Program-made: the position numbers and the translations under genes
Assembly: GCF_900232995.1 (NCBI RefSeq)
Contig: NZ_OCVX01000004.1
Location: 196,614 to 260,613, forward strand
Direction: 5' to 3'
From: Mycobacterium simulans
GTDB taxonomy: Bacteria; Actinomycetota; Actinomycetes; Mycobacteriales; Mycobacteriaceae
Length of the DNA: 64,000 bases
Part shown: piece after piece, positions 44,083 through 52,857 of the stretch
Numbering within the stretch: the stretch's first letter is position 1
How the letters are laid out: every line of letters begins with the position of its first letter
The notes under the pieces: generated by a model
Told to the model about the DNA's origin: nothing
Database searches by the model: none
What the model saw: the letters and a program-made list of their open reading frames with translations, nothing else

Positions 44083-44334
44083 CTACGCCGGACGCGCCTC
44101 GGTGTGACCGGGCTCTGTAGTGGCCGGCGGGTCGACACGCTGCGACTGAACCGGTGTGGGGCTCTCAATCGACGCTTCGGCCTTGTTCTCGTTCTGCATT
44201 TCGCGGACCTCGGACTTAAAGATTCGCAACGACTTGCCCAACGAGCGCGCCGCATCGGGGAGCTTCTTGGCACCGAACAGCACGATCACCACTACAGCGA
44301 GGATCGCCCAATGCCACGGACTAAGACTGCCCAC
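44083..44334 (-). CDS. tatA: Sec-independent protein translocase TatA
   Basis: This 83-residue protein starts at the GTG at 44334 (GSLSPWHW), which places the single transmembrane helix (WAILAVVVIVLFGAKKLPDAARSLGKSLRIFKSE) at the N-terminus as in all TatA proteins. A longer in-frame start at 44421 would put unrelated residues before the membrane helix. The amphipathic helix and charged tail follow. TatA oligomerises to form the export path used by TatC-bound substrates. Confidence 0.94.
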   Translation of the reverse strand: MGSLSPWHWAILAVVVIVLFGAKKLPDAARSLGKSLRIFKSEVREMQNENKAEASIESPTPVQSQRVDPPATTEPGHTEARPA

Positions 44335-44424
44335 TTTGATTACCTCCAGACGTTCTCCCGATGCTACCGCAGCAGAGCCGAGTGCCGGTGTGTCCGCGCC
44401 GCGACGTGCTGCAGGGTCCACGAC

Positions 44425-45396
44425 TCACGCCTGCTCAACAGCCTGATAAGCCTCCAATGCGGCGGCGGCGGCATCGCGTATCCGCCGCGCGAGCGATTCC
44501 GGCGCCAGCACCTGTACATCCGGACCGAAGCCCAGCACCAAGCGCGCCATCCAGTCCTCGGTGGCGTAGGTCATGGTTGCCTCCCAGGAGCCGTCGGGCA
44601 GCTCGCGTACCTCCCGCATCGGGTAGTAGTCGAACATCCACGACGCCGACGGCGCGATGCGCAGCGTCGCGGACGGCAGTGACGGATCCCCGTCGAACAG
44701 CGAGGTGTCGGGCGGCGCCTGCACCGCCGGTTCCGGCGGCACGGCCGGCTCCCCCCGTTCGACGGCGTCGACGATCCGGTCGAAGCGGAACAGCCGAACG
44801 CCTTCGGCCTCGCGTGACCACGCCTCCAAGTAGCTGTGGCCGCCGATCAACAGCACCCGGATCGGGTCCACTGTCCGTCTGGTCAGCGTGTCGTGTGACG
44901 CGGAGTAGTAGTCGATGGTTAGCGCACGTTTATCGCGCACCGCGGCGCGCACCACGGCCGCGGCCCGGCTCTCGGCCGGAGCCTGCTCGTCGAGGGCTGC
45001 CGCCACCGTGGTGTCGTGCCCGGCGGCACCCGCGGCGGCCGCGATCTTGGCGATCGCGCTGCGCGCCGCCCGCGGATCGACGACGCCCGGGATGTCGCCC
45101 AGGGCTCGTAGCGCGACCAGCAGCCCGGTGGCCTCGGGCGATGTGAGCTTGAGCGGCCGATCGATGCCCGCCGAGAACGTCACCTCGATGGTGTCGCCGG
45201 TGAATTCGAAATCGATGAGATCACCAGGGTCGTAACCCGGCAAGCCGCACATCCACAGCTGATTGAGGTCCTCCTCAAGCTGTTTGGCTGATACACCGAG
45301 TTCCGCGGCGGCCTCGGCACGGGTGATCCGCGGGTTGGCCTCGAAGTACGGCACCATGTTGAGCAGCCGAACCAGGCGAGTCGAAACGGGTGTCAT
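44425..45396 (-). CDS. pafC: PafC, WYL-domain transcriptional regulator
   Basis: This 323-residue protein has an N-terminal winged helix-turn-helix (ITRAEAAAELGVSAKQLEEDLNQLWMCGLPGY) and a central WYL domain (about residue 150 on; ALTIDYYSASHDTLTRRTVDP, GGHSYLEAWSREAEGVRLFRFDRI) followed by the WCX C-terminal region. With PafB it forms a heterodimeric activator of the main mycobacterial DNA-damage response. It overlaps pafB by 4 bases (ATGA) and lies in the pafA-pafB-pafC operon. Confidence 0.95.
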   Translation of the reverse strand: MTPVSTRLVRLLNMVPYFEANPRITRAEAAAELGVSAKQLEEDLNQLWMCGLPGYDPGDLIDFEFTGDTIEVTFSAGIDRPLKLTSPEATGLLVALRALGDIPGVVDPRAARSAIAKIAAAAGAAGHDTTVAAALDEQAPAESRAAAVVRAAVRDKRALTIDYYSASHDTLTRRTVDPIRVLLIGGHSYLEAWSREAEGVRLFRFDRIVDAVERGEPAVPPEPAVQAPPDTSLFDGDPSLPSATLRIAPSASWMFDYYPMREVRELPDGSWEATMTYATEDWMARLVLGFGPDVQVLAPESLARRIRDAAAAALEAYQAVEQA

Positions 45397-46379
45397 CTCA
45401 GGCCCGCCTGGGCGCGCAACCGGGCCAACACATCGTCGCGCAGAGACCGCGGCTCCAACACGATCGCGTCGGCTCCGTAGCCGGCGATGTCCCGTGCCAC
45501 GCGGTTGCTGGTTACGACGTCGAGCTCAATCACCTCGCCGTCGCGACCGGCTAGTTGCAGAGGCCTGACGGACCTGCCGGCGCGACGCAGCGCGGTGGCC
45601 CGCCCCTCGGCGACCCAAACCGTGGCCTGGATACCCGTCGGCGCGTCGCTGACGGTCTGTGCCACGATCGTGCGCAGGTCCACGCCGTCGGGCACGGTAA
45701 CCACCCCAGGCGGGCCGATCGGTGTGACATCCGCGCCGATCCGCGATAGCCGGAAGGTTCGGGTGGCGCCGCGGTCGCGGTCGTGGCCGACGAGATACCA
45801 ACGACCCTTCTCGGTGACCACCCCCCACGGTTCGACGGTGCGGGTGGTATACGGCTCGGCGCGCGATGAACGGTGCGGGAATTGCACCGCCTGCCGGGAA
45901 TCGATGGCGGACAACAGGATTCCGAGGACGTCTTCGGAGCCGCGCAAACCCGGCACGCCGGCCGCGGACGCGATCGCCACCGGGGCGTCAGGATCGACGT
46001 CTACTCCGGCGGCCCGCAGCTTAAGCAGCGCACCCTGCGTCGCGGTGATCAATTCGGGCGACTCCCACAGCTGGGTGGCCACTGCTACCGCGGCCGCCTC
46101 GTCGGGCGTCAGCTCCACGGGAGGCAACGCGTAGGCGTCGCGATTGATGCGGTAGCCCTCGGTGGGGTCCAGGTTGGATACCCTGCCGACTTCGAGCGGG
46201 ATGCCGAGGTCACGCAGCTCGTTCTTGTCGCGCTCGAACATCCGGGAGAATGCCTCAGCGCTGGGGCTGTCCGCATAGCCCGCCACGCTGGACCTGATCT
46301 TTTCGGCAGTGATGTAACCGCGGGTGGACAGCAACGCGATGACGAGATTTACCAGCCGTTCGACTTTCGAGGTCGCCAT
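45393..46379 (-). CDS. pafB: PafB, WYL-domain transcriptional regulator
   Basis: This 328-residue protein has the same architecture as PafC: an N-terminal winged helix (VERLVNLVIALLSTRGYITAEKIRSSVAGY, then FERDKNELRDLGIPLE) and a WYL domain (AVQFPHRSSRAEPYTTRTVEPWGVVTEKGRWYLVGHDRDRGATRTFRLSRI). It partners PafC; the WYL domains sense a DNA-damage signal. It starts 10 bp after pafA and overlaps pafC. Its place between the Pup ligase and pafC is the classical mycobacterial order. Confidence 0.95.
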   Translation of the reverse strand: MATSKVERLVNLVIALLSTRGYITAEKIRSSVAGYADSPSAEAFSRMFERDKNELRDLGIPLEVGRVSNLDPTEGYRINRDAYALPPVELTPDEAAAVAVATQLWESPELITATQGALLKLRAAGVDVDPDAPVAIASAAGVPGLRGSEDVLGILLSAIDSRQAVQFPHRSSRAEPYTTRTVEPWGVVTEKGRWYLVGHDRDRGATRTFRLSRIGADVTPIGPPGVVTVPDGVDLRTIVAQTVSDAPTGIQATVWVAEGRATALRRAGRSVRPLQLAGRDGEVIELDVVTSNRVARDIAGYGADAIVLEPRSLRDDVLARLRAQAGLR

Positions 46380-46389
46380 TCGTCAAGCG

Positions 46390-47748
46390 TCACATACTCG
46401 CGATCAGCCGTTTGACTCGCTCGTCGACCGCACGGAATGGGTCTTTGCACAACACCGTGCGCTGTGCTTGGTCGTTCAGCTTGAGATGCACCCAGTCGAC
46501 GGTGAAATCGCGGCCCGCGGCCTGCGCGGCGCTGATGAACTCACCACGCAACCTGGCGCGGGTGGTCTGCGGCGGACGGTCGACCGCGTCGGCGATTTCT
46601 TCGTCGGTGGTGACGCGCGCCGCCAAGCCCTTGCGCTGCAGCAGATCGAAGACGCCGCGCCCGCGTTTGATGTCGTGGTAGGCCAGATCCAGCTGGGCGA
46701 TCTTTGGGTCGGACAACTCCATGTTGTAGCGGTCCTGATAACGCTGGAACAGCTTGCGCTTGATCACCCAGTCGATCTCGGTGTCGACCTTGGCGAAATC
46801 CTGGCTCTCGACGGCGTCAAGCTGGCGACCCCACAGGTCGACGACCTGCTCGATCTGCGCGTTGGGCTCGCGGGTCTGCAGGTGCTCGACGGCGCGGGTG
46901 TAGTACTCCCGCTGGATGTCCAGCGCGCTGGCCTGACGCCCGCCGGCCAGCCGGACCGGCCGCCGGCCGGTGACGTCGTGGCTGACCTCGCGGATGGCGC
47001 GGATCGGGTTGTCCAGGGAAAAGTCGCGGAACGCCACCCCCGATTCGATCATTTCCAGCACCAACGCCGCCGTGCCCACCTTGAGCATGGTGGTGGTCTC
47101 GCACATGTTCGAGTCGCCGACTATGACGTGCAGCCGCCGGTACTTCTCGGCGTCGGCGTGCGGCTCGTCGCGAGTGTTGATGATCGGCCGGCTGCGGGTG
47201 GTCGCCGAGGAAACGCCTTCCCAAATGTGCTCGGCACGTTGGCTCAAGCAGAAGGTTGCCGCCTTGGGGGTCTGCAGCACCTTGCCGGCCCCGCAGATCA
47301 GCTGGCGGGTGACCAGAAACGGCAGCAGCACGTCGGAGATCCGGGAGAACTCGCCGGCCCGCACGATCAGGTAGTTCTCGTGGCAGCCGTAGGAGTTGCC
47401 CGCGGAGTCGGTGTTGTTCTTGAACAGGTAGATATCGCCGCCGATGCCTTCGTCGGCAAGCCGCTGCTCGGCGTCGATGAGCAGGTCTTCGAGCACCCAT
47501 TCGCCGGCCCGGTCGTGGGTGACCAGCTGCACCAGGCTGTCGCATTCGGCGGTGGCGTACTCGGGATGACTGCCCACGTCAAGGTAGAGGCGGGCCCCGT
47601 TACGCAAGAAAACATTTGAGCTGCGGCCCCAGGACACCACCCGCCGGAACAGGTAGCGGGCCACCTCGTCCGGGGATAGCCGTCGATGGCCGTGGAACGT
47701 GCAGGTGACACCGAACTCGGTCTCGATGCCCATGATTCGACGCTGCAC
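46390..47748 (-). CDS. pafA: Pup--protein ligase PafA
   Basis: This 452-residue protein starts at the GTG at 47748 (VQRRIMGIETEFG), matching the known mycobacterial start; a longer in-frame start at 47862 adds 38 unlikely residues. It has the carboxylate-amine ligase fold related to glutamine synthetase: GIETEFGV with the metal-binding Glu, LDVGSHPEYATAECD, YLFKNNTDSAGNSYGCHENYL, INTRDEPHADAEKYRRLHVIVGDSN. It uses ATP to join the C-terminal Glu of Pup to substrate lysines. It heads the pafABC operon and is separated from the proteasome genes by a PE_PGRS gene and a dehydrogenase. Confidence 0.97.
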   Translation of the reverse strand: MQRRIMGIETEFGVTCTFHGHRRLSPDEVARYLFRRVVSWGRSSNVFLRNGARLYLDVGSHPEYATAECDSLVQLVTHDRAGEWVLEDLLIDAEQRLADEGIGGDIYLFKNNTDSAGNSYGCHENYLIVRAGEFSRISDVLLPFLVTRQLICGAGKVLQTPKAATFCLSQRAEHIWEGVSSATTRSRPIINTRDEPHADAEKYRRLHVIVGDSNMCETTTMLKVGTAALVLEMIESGVAFRDFSLDNPIRAIREVSHDVTGRRPVRLAGGRQASALDIQREYYTRAVEHLQTREPNAQIEQVVDLWGRQLDAVESQDFAKVDTEIDWVIKRKLFQRYQDRYNMELSDPKIAQLDLAYHDIKRGRGVFDLLQRKGLAARVTTDEEIADAVDRPPQTTRARLRGEFISAAQAAGRDFTVDWVHLKLNDQAQRTVLCKDPFRAVDERVKRLIASM

Positions 47749-47965
47749 ATATCGAGAGTACTTGTTGTCCGACCACGACGGTGCTCGACCGCGCCCGCAG
47801 AAGGATTGCGGTTTCGCGTCAGCGCGCCAACCGCATCCGGCAGGAAAATCGAAAATGCACACATATCTGCCGCAGCGTCAATAAGATTCGTCGCTGGCGA
47901 CGTCCGTCTCCGATCGGGCACGAGCGGAACGTCGCACGTTGAACGCAAGGGAAAACGGAGGGAAA

Positions 47966-49771
47966 ATGTCGTTTCTTATTGCAATGCCCGAGATGGTTTC
48001 TTCGGCTGCCGCGGATCTGGCGGGTATCGGCTCGGCGCTCGGAGCTGCCAACACGGCCGCGGCAGCCGCGACCACAGGGGTGCTGCCGGCGGCCGCGGAC
48101 GAAGTGTCGGAAGCCATCGCCGCGTTGTTCGGCAGCCATGCGCAGACCTATCAGGCGCTCAGTGCCCAGGCCGCGGCGTTCCATGAGCGATTTGTGCAGA
48201 TCCTCAGCACGAGCGCGGGCAGCTATACGGCCGCTGAATCGACCAACGCCGAGCAAGCTTTACTGAATGCGATCAACGCACCCACCCTCGCGTTCCTGGG
48301 GCGCCCGCTAATCGGCGACGGCGCCAATGGTGCCCCCGGCAGCGGCGCCAACGGCGGGGCCGGCGGGCTGCTGTGGGGTAACGGCGGCAATGGTGGCTCA
48401 GGCGCGTCCGGCCAGGCGGGCGGCAACGGCGGCAGCGCCGGACTGTTCGGGAACGGTGGTGCCGGTGGAGCGGGCGGAGCGGGAGCGGTCGGCGGCCGGG
48501 GCGGCGACGGCGGCTGGCTGAACGGCAACGGCGGGATTGGTGGCCAAGGCGGCACGGCCACGGCCGGCATTAACGGCGGCATTGCCGGGCGCGGCGGTGA
48601 TGGCGGTAACGCCATGTTGTTCGGCACTGGGGGTGCTGGCGGCCAAGGCGGCACTGGTCTGGCCGGGGCAGCCGGCGTCAACCCTGTCGTTGGCGGGACG
48701 GCCGCGACCGGCAGCAACGGCACCAGCATCAGCACCGATGGCAATGCCGTGGGGCTCAACGGCGGCGACGGCGCTGATGGCGGTCTCGGCGCTACCGGCG
48801 GCACCGGCGGTACCGGCGGCAACGTGATCACCGGCGACGGCAATGCAACTGGCGGCAATGGCGGCACGGGCGGCGCCGGCGGCAACGGGGGCGCCGGCGG
48901 CAGTGGCGGAGGCGCCGTCGCATCCGCGGGTGATGCGACGGGGGGTGCCGGCGGGAATGGGACCAACGGCGCAGCCCCCGGCGGTGCGGGCGGCGCTGGC
49001 GGCGCGGGCGGAGTGGCCGCCAGCAACACCAATGGTTTTGCGGGGGCTGGCGGCACGGGCGGCGACGGCGGCACAGGAATGTCCGGTGGCGCGGGCGGCA
49101 CGGGCGGCGCTGGCGGTAACGGCGGGCGCGGCGGCCTGCTGGTCGGTACCGGCGGGGCCGGTGGTGTCGGTGGTGTCGGCGGCGCCGGCGGCATTGGAGC
49201 CGATGGCGGTGTGGGCGGCGCCGGCGGTGGCGGTGGGATCGCCAATAGCAGCGGGTCTGGGACCGCCGCCGGGGGTGAGGGCGGCCTCGGCGGTACCGGC
49301 GGAACCGGCGGCACGGGTGGCACCGGCGGCGCCGGCGGTGCCGGTGGTAATGGCGGCGCCGGCGGGTTGATTGGCAATGGCGGCGCTGGCGGCAATGCCG
49401 GCGTCGGAGGCCGTGGCGGCACCGGCGGCAACGGCGGTCTTGGCGGTCACGGCGGCGCCGGCGGTGACGCCGTCAGCGACACCAGTACCTTCACCTTCGG
49501 CGGCAACGCCGGCAATGGGGGCAATGGTGGCGTCGGCGGTAGCGGCGGCAACGGCGGCGGCAGCGGCACCGGCGGCCTGGGCGGCTCCGGTGGGCTGCTG
49601 TTCGGCCAGGCCGGCACAAACGGCACCGCGGGCCAGGGTGGAACCGGCGGCACCGGAGGCAGCGGGGTCAGCGGCGGAGACGCCGGCACGGTAGGCGGTG
49701 GGGCCACCCCCGGAAAAGCCGGCCAAACCGGAACAGAGGGGGCCGACGGCTTGTCCGGTCAGGATGGTTAG
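47966..49771 (+). CDS. PE_PGRS family protein
   Basis: This 601-residue protein starts at the ATG at 47966 after a strong GGAGGG site. The PE domain (about 1-95) has MSFLIAMPEMVSSAAADLAGIGSAL, a YQALSAQAAAFHERFV helix and the LLGRPLIGDGANG-type linker (FLGRPLIGDGANG). The rest is GGxGG repeat (PGRS) with many GGAGGxGG units. Such proteins are exported to the cell surface by ESX-5. In M. tuberculosis this site holds the minus-strand PE_PGRS36; here the gene is on plus, divergent from pafA. Confidence 0.93.
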   Translation: MSFLIAMPEMVSSAAADLAGIGSALGAANTAAAAATTGVLPAAADEVSEAIAALFGSHAQTYQALSAQAAAFHERFVQILSTSAGSYTAAESTNAEQALLNAINAPTLAFLGRPLIGDGANGAPGSGANGGAGGLLWGNGGNGGSGASGQAGGNGGSAGLFGNGGAGGAGGAGAVGGRGGDGGWLNGNGGIGGQGGTATAGINGGIAGRGGDGGNAMLFGTGGAGGQGGTGLAGAAGVNPVVGGTAATGSNGTSISTDGNAVGLNGGDGADGGLGATGGTGGTGGNVITGDGNATGGNGGTGGAGGNGGAGGSGGGAVASAGDATGGAGGNGTNGAAPGGAGGAGGAGGVAASNTNGFAGAGGTGGDGGTGMSGGAGGTGGAGGNGGRGGLLVGTGGAGGVGGVGGAGGIGADGGVGGAGGGGGIANSSGSGTAAGGEGGLGGTGGTGGTGGTGGAGGAGGNGGAGGLIGNGGAGGNAGVGGRGGTGGNGGLGGHGGAGGDAVSDTSTFTFGGNAGNGGNGGVGGSGGNGGGSGTGGLGGSGGLLFGQAGTNGTAGQGGTGGTGGSGVSGGDAGTVGGGATPGKAGQTGTEGADGLSGQDG

Positions 49772-49776
49772 CCCGC

Positions 49777-50778
49777 TTGCGAAAGGTGGCGATACTCGAC
49801 GACTACGCCGGCGCGGCCCTTGACGTCGCTGACTGGTCGCCGGTACAGACCAGATCCGAGGTGACGGCCTTTGACCGCCACCTCTCCGAAGACGAGGCGG
49901 CGGACGCTCTTCGGACGTTCGATGTGGTGTGCACGCTGCGTGAGCGAATGGCGTTTCCACGCACGCTCATCGAGCGGCTGCCGAACTTGAAACTGATCAC
50001 CATCGTCGGCATGAACCTGCGGAACCTCGACATGGACGCGGCAACCGGACACGGCGTCCTTGTCGCGCACTCGAACTTCGCCAATCCCCTATTCCGCTCC
50101 GCCCGCGACGCCACCGCGGAACTGGCTTGGGGGTTGATGATCGCGACGGTGCGCAATCTGGCCGAAGAGCATCGGCGCATGCGTGATGGTGCGTGGCAGG
50201 CCAGCACAGGTCTGACGCTGTCCGGCAAGACGCTCGGTCTCCTCGGTCTCGGCAGGGTAGGCAAACGCATGGCCGAATACGCGAAGGTCTTCGGCATGAA
50301 TGTCATTGCGTGGAGCCAGAATCTGACTGCCGAGGTGGCCGAGGCGGCCGGCGCTCGCCGGGTCGATAAAGCGGAACTGTTCGCCGAGTCCGACGTGGTG
50401 TCCATCCATGTGGTGCTCTCCGAACGCACCCGAGGTCTCGTCGCGGAATCCGAACTCGCCCTGATGAAGCCGGATGCCTACCTGATCAACACCTCTCGTG
50501 GCCCGATCGTTGACGAGGCCGCTCTGATAGCCGCGCTGCGCACGGGTCGCATCGCCGGAGCCGGATTGGACGTCTTCGACATCGAACCGCCGCCACCCGA
50601 TCACCCATTGCGACGTCTCAAGAACGTGACACTGTCCCCACACCTGGGATACGTCACCCGCGAAATGCTCAGCGCCTGTTACTCAGACACCGTAGAAGCG
50701 GTAGCGGCGTGGCTGGACGGCAAGCCGATTCGGATCGCCAATCCCGAAGCGTTGCAGCACCCGAAAGCCAGGGGTTAG
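49777..50778 (+). CDS. D-2-hydroxyacid dehydrogenase family protein
   Basis: This 333-residue protein has the NAD-binding loop GLLGLGRVGKRMAEYAKVFGM (about residue 150) and the catalytic trio of the family: Arg in INTSRGPIVDE, Glu in GAGLDVFDIEPPPP and His in LSPHLGYVT. It probably reduces a 2-keto acid or oxidises a D-2-hydroxyacid; the substrate cannot be read. The TTG at 49777 is the longest start; a GTG at 49786 also fits. It lies 5 bp after the PE_PGRS gene and overlaps the prcA stop tail to tail. I do not remember it at this place in M. tuberculosis. Confidence 0.88.
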   Translation: MRKVAILDDYAGAALDVADWSPVQTRSEVTAFDRHLSEDEAADALRTFDVVCTLRERMAFPRTLIERLPNLKLITIVGMNLRNLDMDAATGHGVLVAHSNFANPLFRSARDATAELAWGLMIATVRNLAEEHRRMRDGAWQASTGLTLSGKTLGLLGLGRVGKRMAEYAKVFGMNVIAWSQNLTAEVAEAAGARRVDKAELFAESDVVSIHVVLSERTRGLVAESELALMKPDAYLINTSRGPIVDEAALIAALRTGRIAGAGLDVFDIEPPPPDHPLRRLKNVTLSPHLGYVTREMLSACYSDTVEAVAAWLDGKPIRIANPEALQHPKARG

Positions 50779-51581
50779 TCCCCCGATTCACCGCCGGATT
50801 TCGCGTCCTTGGAACCCTTGGAACCCTTGGGCTCCTTGGATTCCTTGGATTCCTTGGATTCCTTGGAGTCCGCCTTCGGTAGCAGGGCTTCCAAGGCGGC
50901 GCCGCTGATGCGTCGAAACGCCCGCCGCGGCCGGTTGGCGTCGAGGATGGCGACCTCCAGGTTGGCCACGCCGAGTGTGGGCTGGCCGTTGCCGGAGGCC
51001 TCAGCACTGCCCGCACGCAGCGCATTCAACGCGATCTGCAACGCGTCAGGCAGATCGGCATTCTCGGTGTAGGACTCCTTGAGCGCGTTGGCGATTGGCT
51101 CGGTCGTGCCGCCCATAACCACGAAATGGGGTTCGTCGGCGATCGACCCGTCGTAGGTGATCCGGTAGAGCTCAGGCGGTTTCGTCTCGCCGTAGTGCGC
51201 CACCTCGGCCACACACAACTCGACCTCGTAGGGCTTGGCCTGCTCGGTGAAGATCGTGCCCAGCGTCTGCGCGTAGACGTTGGCCAGCTGGCGTCCGGTG
51301 ACGTCGCGACGGTCATAGGCGTAGCCGCGGGTGTCGGCGAACTGAATACCGCCGCGGCGCAGATTGTCGAATTCGTTGAACTTGCCCGCGGCCGCAAAGC
51401 CCACCCGGTCGTACAGCTCGCTGATCTTTTGCAGTGAGCGAGACGGGTTCTCCGCGACGAACAGCACGCCACCGGCATAGGCCAGCGCCACCACACTGCG
51501 GCCCCGTGCGATGCCCTTGCGCGCGAGCTCACTGCGCTCGCGCATCGCCTGCTCAGGCGAGATGAAGTAGGGGAAGCTCAT
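50775..51581 (-). CDS. prcA: 20S proteasome alpha subunit PrcA, with extended repetitive tail
   Basis: This 268-residue protein starts MSFPYFISPEQAMRERSELARKGIARGRSVVAL, the typical alpha-subunit N-terminus whose first residues gate the proteasome. The body matches the family through ALEALLP. The last about 30 residues are unusual: a disordered run of Ser-Lys-Glu units encoded by 9-bp repeats (see 50807-50869), where M. tuberculosis PrcA has a shorter acidic tail as remembered. It forms the outer rings that bind Mpa. It overlaps prcB by 4 bases in the operon pup-prcB-prcA. Confidence 0.96.
   Translation of the reverse strand: MSFPYFISPEQAMRERSELARKGIARGRSVVALAYAGGVLFVAENPSRSLQKISELYDRVGFAAAGKFNEFDNLRRGGIQFADTRGYAYDRRDVTGRQLANVYAQTLGTIFTEQAKPYEVELCVAEVAHYGETKPPELYRITYDGSIADEPHFVVMGGTTEPIANALKESYTENADLPDALQIALNALRAGSAEASGNGQPTLGVANLEVAILDANRPRRAFRRISGAALEALLPKADSKESKESKESKEPKGSKGSKDAKSGGESGD
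50807..50869. repeat. 9-bp tandem repeat in the 3' end of prcA
   Basis: Seven units of CCTTGGANN (period 9 bp, one unit with GGG) start at 50807, 50816, 50825, 50834, 50843, 50852 and 50861. On minus they encode SKE/SKG/PKG tripeptides in the PrcA tail. Because the period is a multiple of three, changes in unit number keep the frame and alter only tail length. Confidence 0.9.
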
Positions 51582-52462
51582 TTTTGACCCCGCGGCTCCG
51601 CGTCCGGACCGAAAGTGTCTGCGCGCGAACGGCTTTCGATGACGTCGCGGGCCAGCTCGGCGATCTTGCTCTCCGGCACGTCAACCGCGCCGTCCGCGTC
51701 GATGGTGACCGCCGTGGGATAGATGCCGCGGACCAGATCCGGGCCGCCGGTGGCGGAGTCGTCGTCGGCGGCGTCGTAGAGCGCTTCCACGGCCACCCGC
51801 AACGCGGAATCGGCATCGGTGACTTGCGAGTACAACTTCTTCATCGACGACTTGGCGAAGATCGACCCCGACCCCACCGCCTGGTAGCCCTCTTCCTCGA
51901 TGTTCCAGCCGCCGGCGGCGTCGAATGAGACGATGCGGCCCGCGGACTCCGGATCGGATGCTTGGATGTCGTAGCCTGCCAGCAGCGGCAGGGCCACCAG
52001 CCCTTGCATCGCGGCGGCCAGGTTGCCACGCACCATGATCGCCAGCCGGTTGACCTTGCCGGCAAACGTAAGCGGCACACCTTCGAGCTTCTCGTAGTGC
52101 TCGAGTTCAACCGCATATAGACGGGCGAACTCGACGGCGATCGCGGCGGTGCCCGCGATGCCGGTAGCGGTGTAGTCGTCGGTGATGTACACCTTGCGCA
52201 CATCGCGCCCGGCGATCATGTTGCCCTGCGTGGAGCGCCGGTCGCCGGCGATGACGACACCACCGGGGTACTTGAGCGCAAGGATGGTGGTGCCATGCGG
52301 CAGCTGGGGACCGGCGCCGCCGGATTGCGCTCCCCCGCTGATGCTTGCCGGCAGCAATTCCGGCGCCTGACGGCGAAGCAAGTCGGCGAACGACGACAGG
52401 TCTACGGCGGGTGTTCCGGAAAGTGATTGAGTGGTCAGGCGGTCAGAGAACGGCCAGTTCAC
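51578..52462 (-). CDS. prcB: 20S proteasome beta subunit PrcB
   Basis: This 294-residue precursor has a propeptide of 57 residues ending PQLPHG, followed by the catalytic Thr58 in TTILALKYPGGVV. Asp and Lys of the active site lie in AGDRRSTQGN and RDVRKVYITDD, and a conserved GSGSIFAKSSMKKLY segment is present. After autocleavage it forms the proteolytic rings of the proteasome. The start overlaps the pup stop (ATGA), and the 3' end overlaps prcA. Confidence 0.97.
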   Translation of the reverse strand: MNWPFSDRLTTQSLSGTPAVDLSSFADLLRRQAPELLPASISGGAQSGGAGPQLPHGTTILALKYPGGVVIAGDRRSTQGNMIAGRDVRKVYITDDYTATGIAGTAAIAVEFARLYAVELEHYEKLEGVPLTFAGKVNRLAIMVRGNLAAAMQGLVALPLLAGYDIQASDPESAGRIVSFDAAGGWNIEEEGYQAVGSGSIFAKSSMKKLYSQVTDADSALRVAVEALYDAADDDSATGGPDLVRGIYPTAVTIDADGAVDVPESKIAELARDVIESRSRADTFGPDAEPRGQK

Positions 52463-52653
52463 TGTCCGCCCTTTTGGACATATGCGCGAACGAAGTCCTC
52501 AGCGTTTTCCTCGAGAACATCGTCAATTTCGTCGAGCAGGTCGTCAGTTTCCTCGGTCAGCTTCTCGCGACGCTCCTGGCCCGCAGCGGTGCTGGCGACG
52601 ACGTCCTCATCATCGCCGCCGCCACCGCCACGTTTGGTCTGCTCCTGAGCCAT
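52459..52653 (-). CDS. pup: Prokaryotic ubiquitin-like protein Pup
   Basis: This 64-residue protein starts at the ATG at 52653 (MAQEQTKRGGGGGDDED); an in-frame upstream ATG adds seven residues. It is intrinsically disordered, with the Mpa-binding coiled-coil region (LTEETDDLLDEIDDVLEENAEDFVRAYVQKGGQ). The C-terminus is GGQ, so Dop must deamidate the Gln to Glu before PafA can ligate it. It is the first gene of pup-prcB-prcA, preceded by a 204-bp gap containing two hairpins. Confidence 0.97.
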   Translation of the reverse strand: MAQEQTKRGGGGGDDEDVVASTAAGQERREKLTEETDDLLDEIDDVLEENAEDFVRAYVQKGGQ

Positions 52654-52787
52654 CGCCGCCTCCTGCTTCGTCATGGCCTGTTTACAGGCCGCGGGTTGCG
52701 TGCCACACGCCCGCTGGTCTTTCTCTAACAGTACCGGTCAACACCGACGCATCTTGGCTTAAGCTCGATTGTCCGGCTCTCCCCCTC

Positions 52788-52819
52788 GCCGCTGCGCGGC
52801 TGGGAGGTGCCCCCACCTC
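52788..52819. terminator. Two adjacent hairpins between dop and pup
   Basis: GCCGC-TGC-GCGGC (52788-52800) and GAGGTG-CCCC-CACCTC (52804-52819) are perfect inverted repeats with 3- and 4-base loops. They lie 3' of dop and 5' of pup on the minus strand. They could end or process the dop transcript before the pup operon. No U-tract follows, so intrinsic termination is uncertain. Confidence 0.4.
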
Positions 52820-52857
52820 AGGCCGTGCCGGCCTGCACCGTCGCCGGACTGCCGGCC

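Noticed and set aside
46324..47619. 431-codon open frame on plus opposite pafA
   Set aside because: Shadow of pafA; no ribosome binding site or recognisable domain.
48300..49700. Repeat array that might be taken for CRISPR or minisatellite
   Set aside because: The repeats are GGxGGx codon-level PGRS units without uniform spacers or fixed repeat sequence. No cas genes are present.
48223..49960. Pro- and Ala-rich open frames antisense to the PE_PGRS gene
   Set aside because: Reverse reading of GGC/GGT repeats always gives long Pro/Ala frames.
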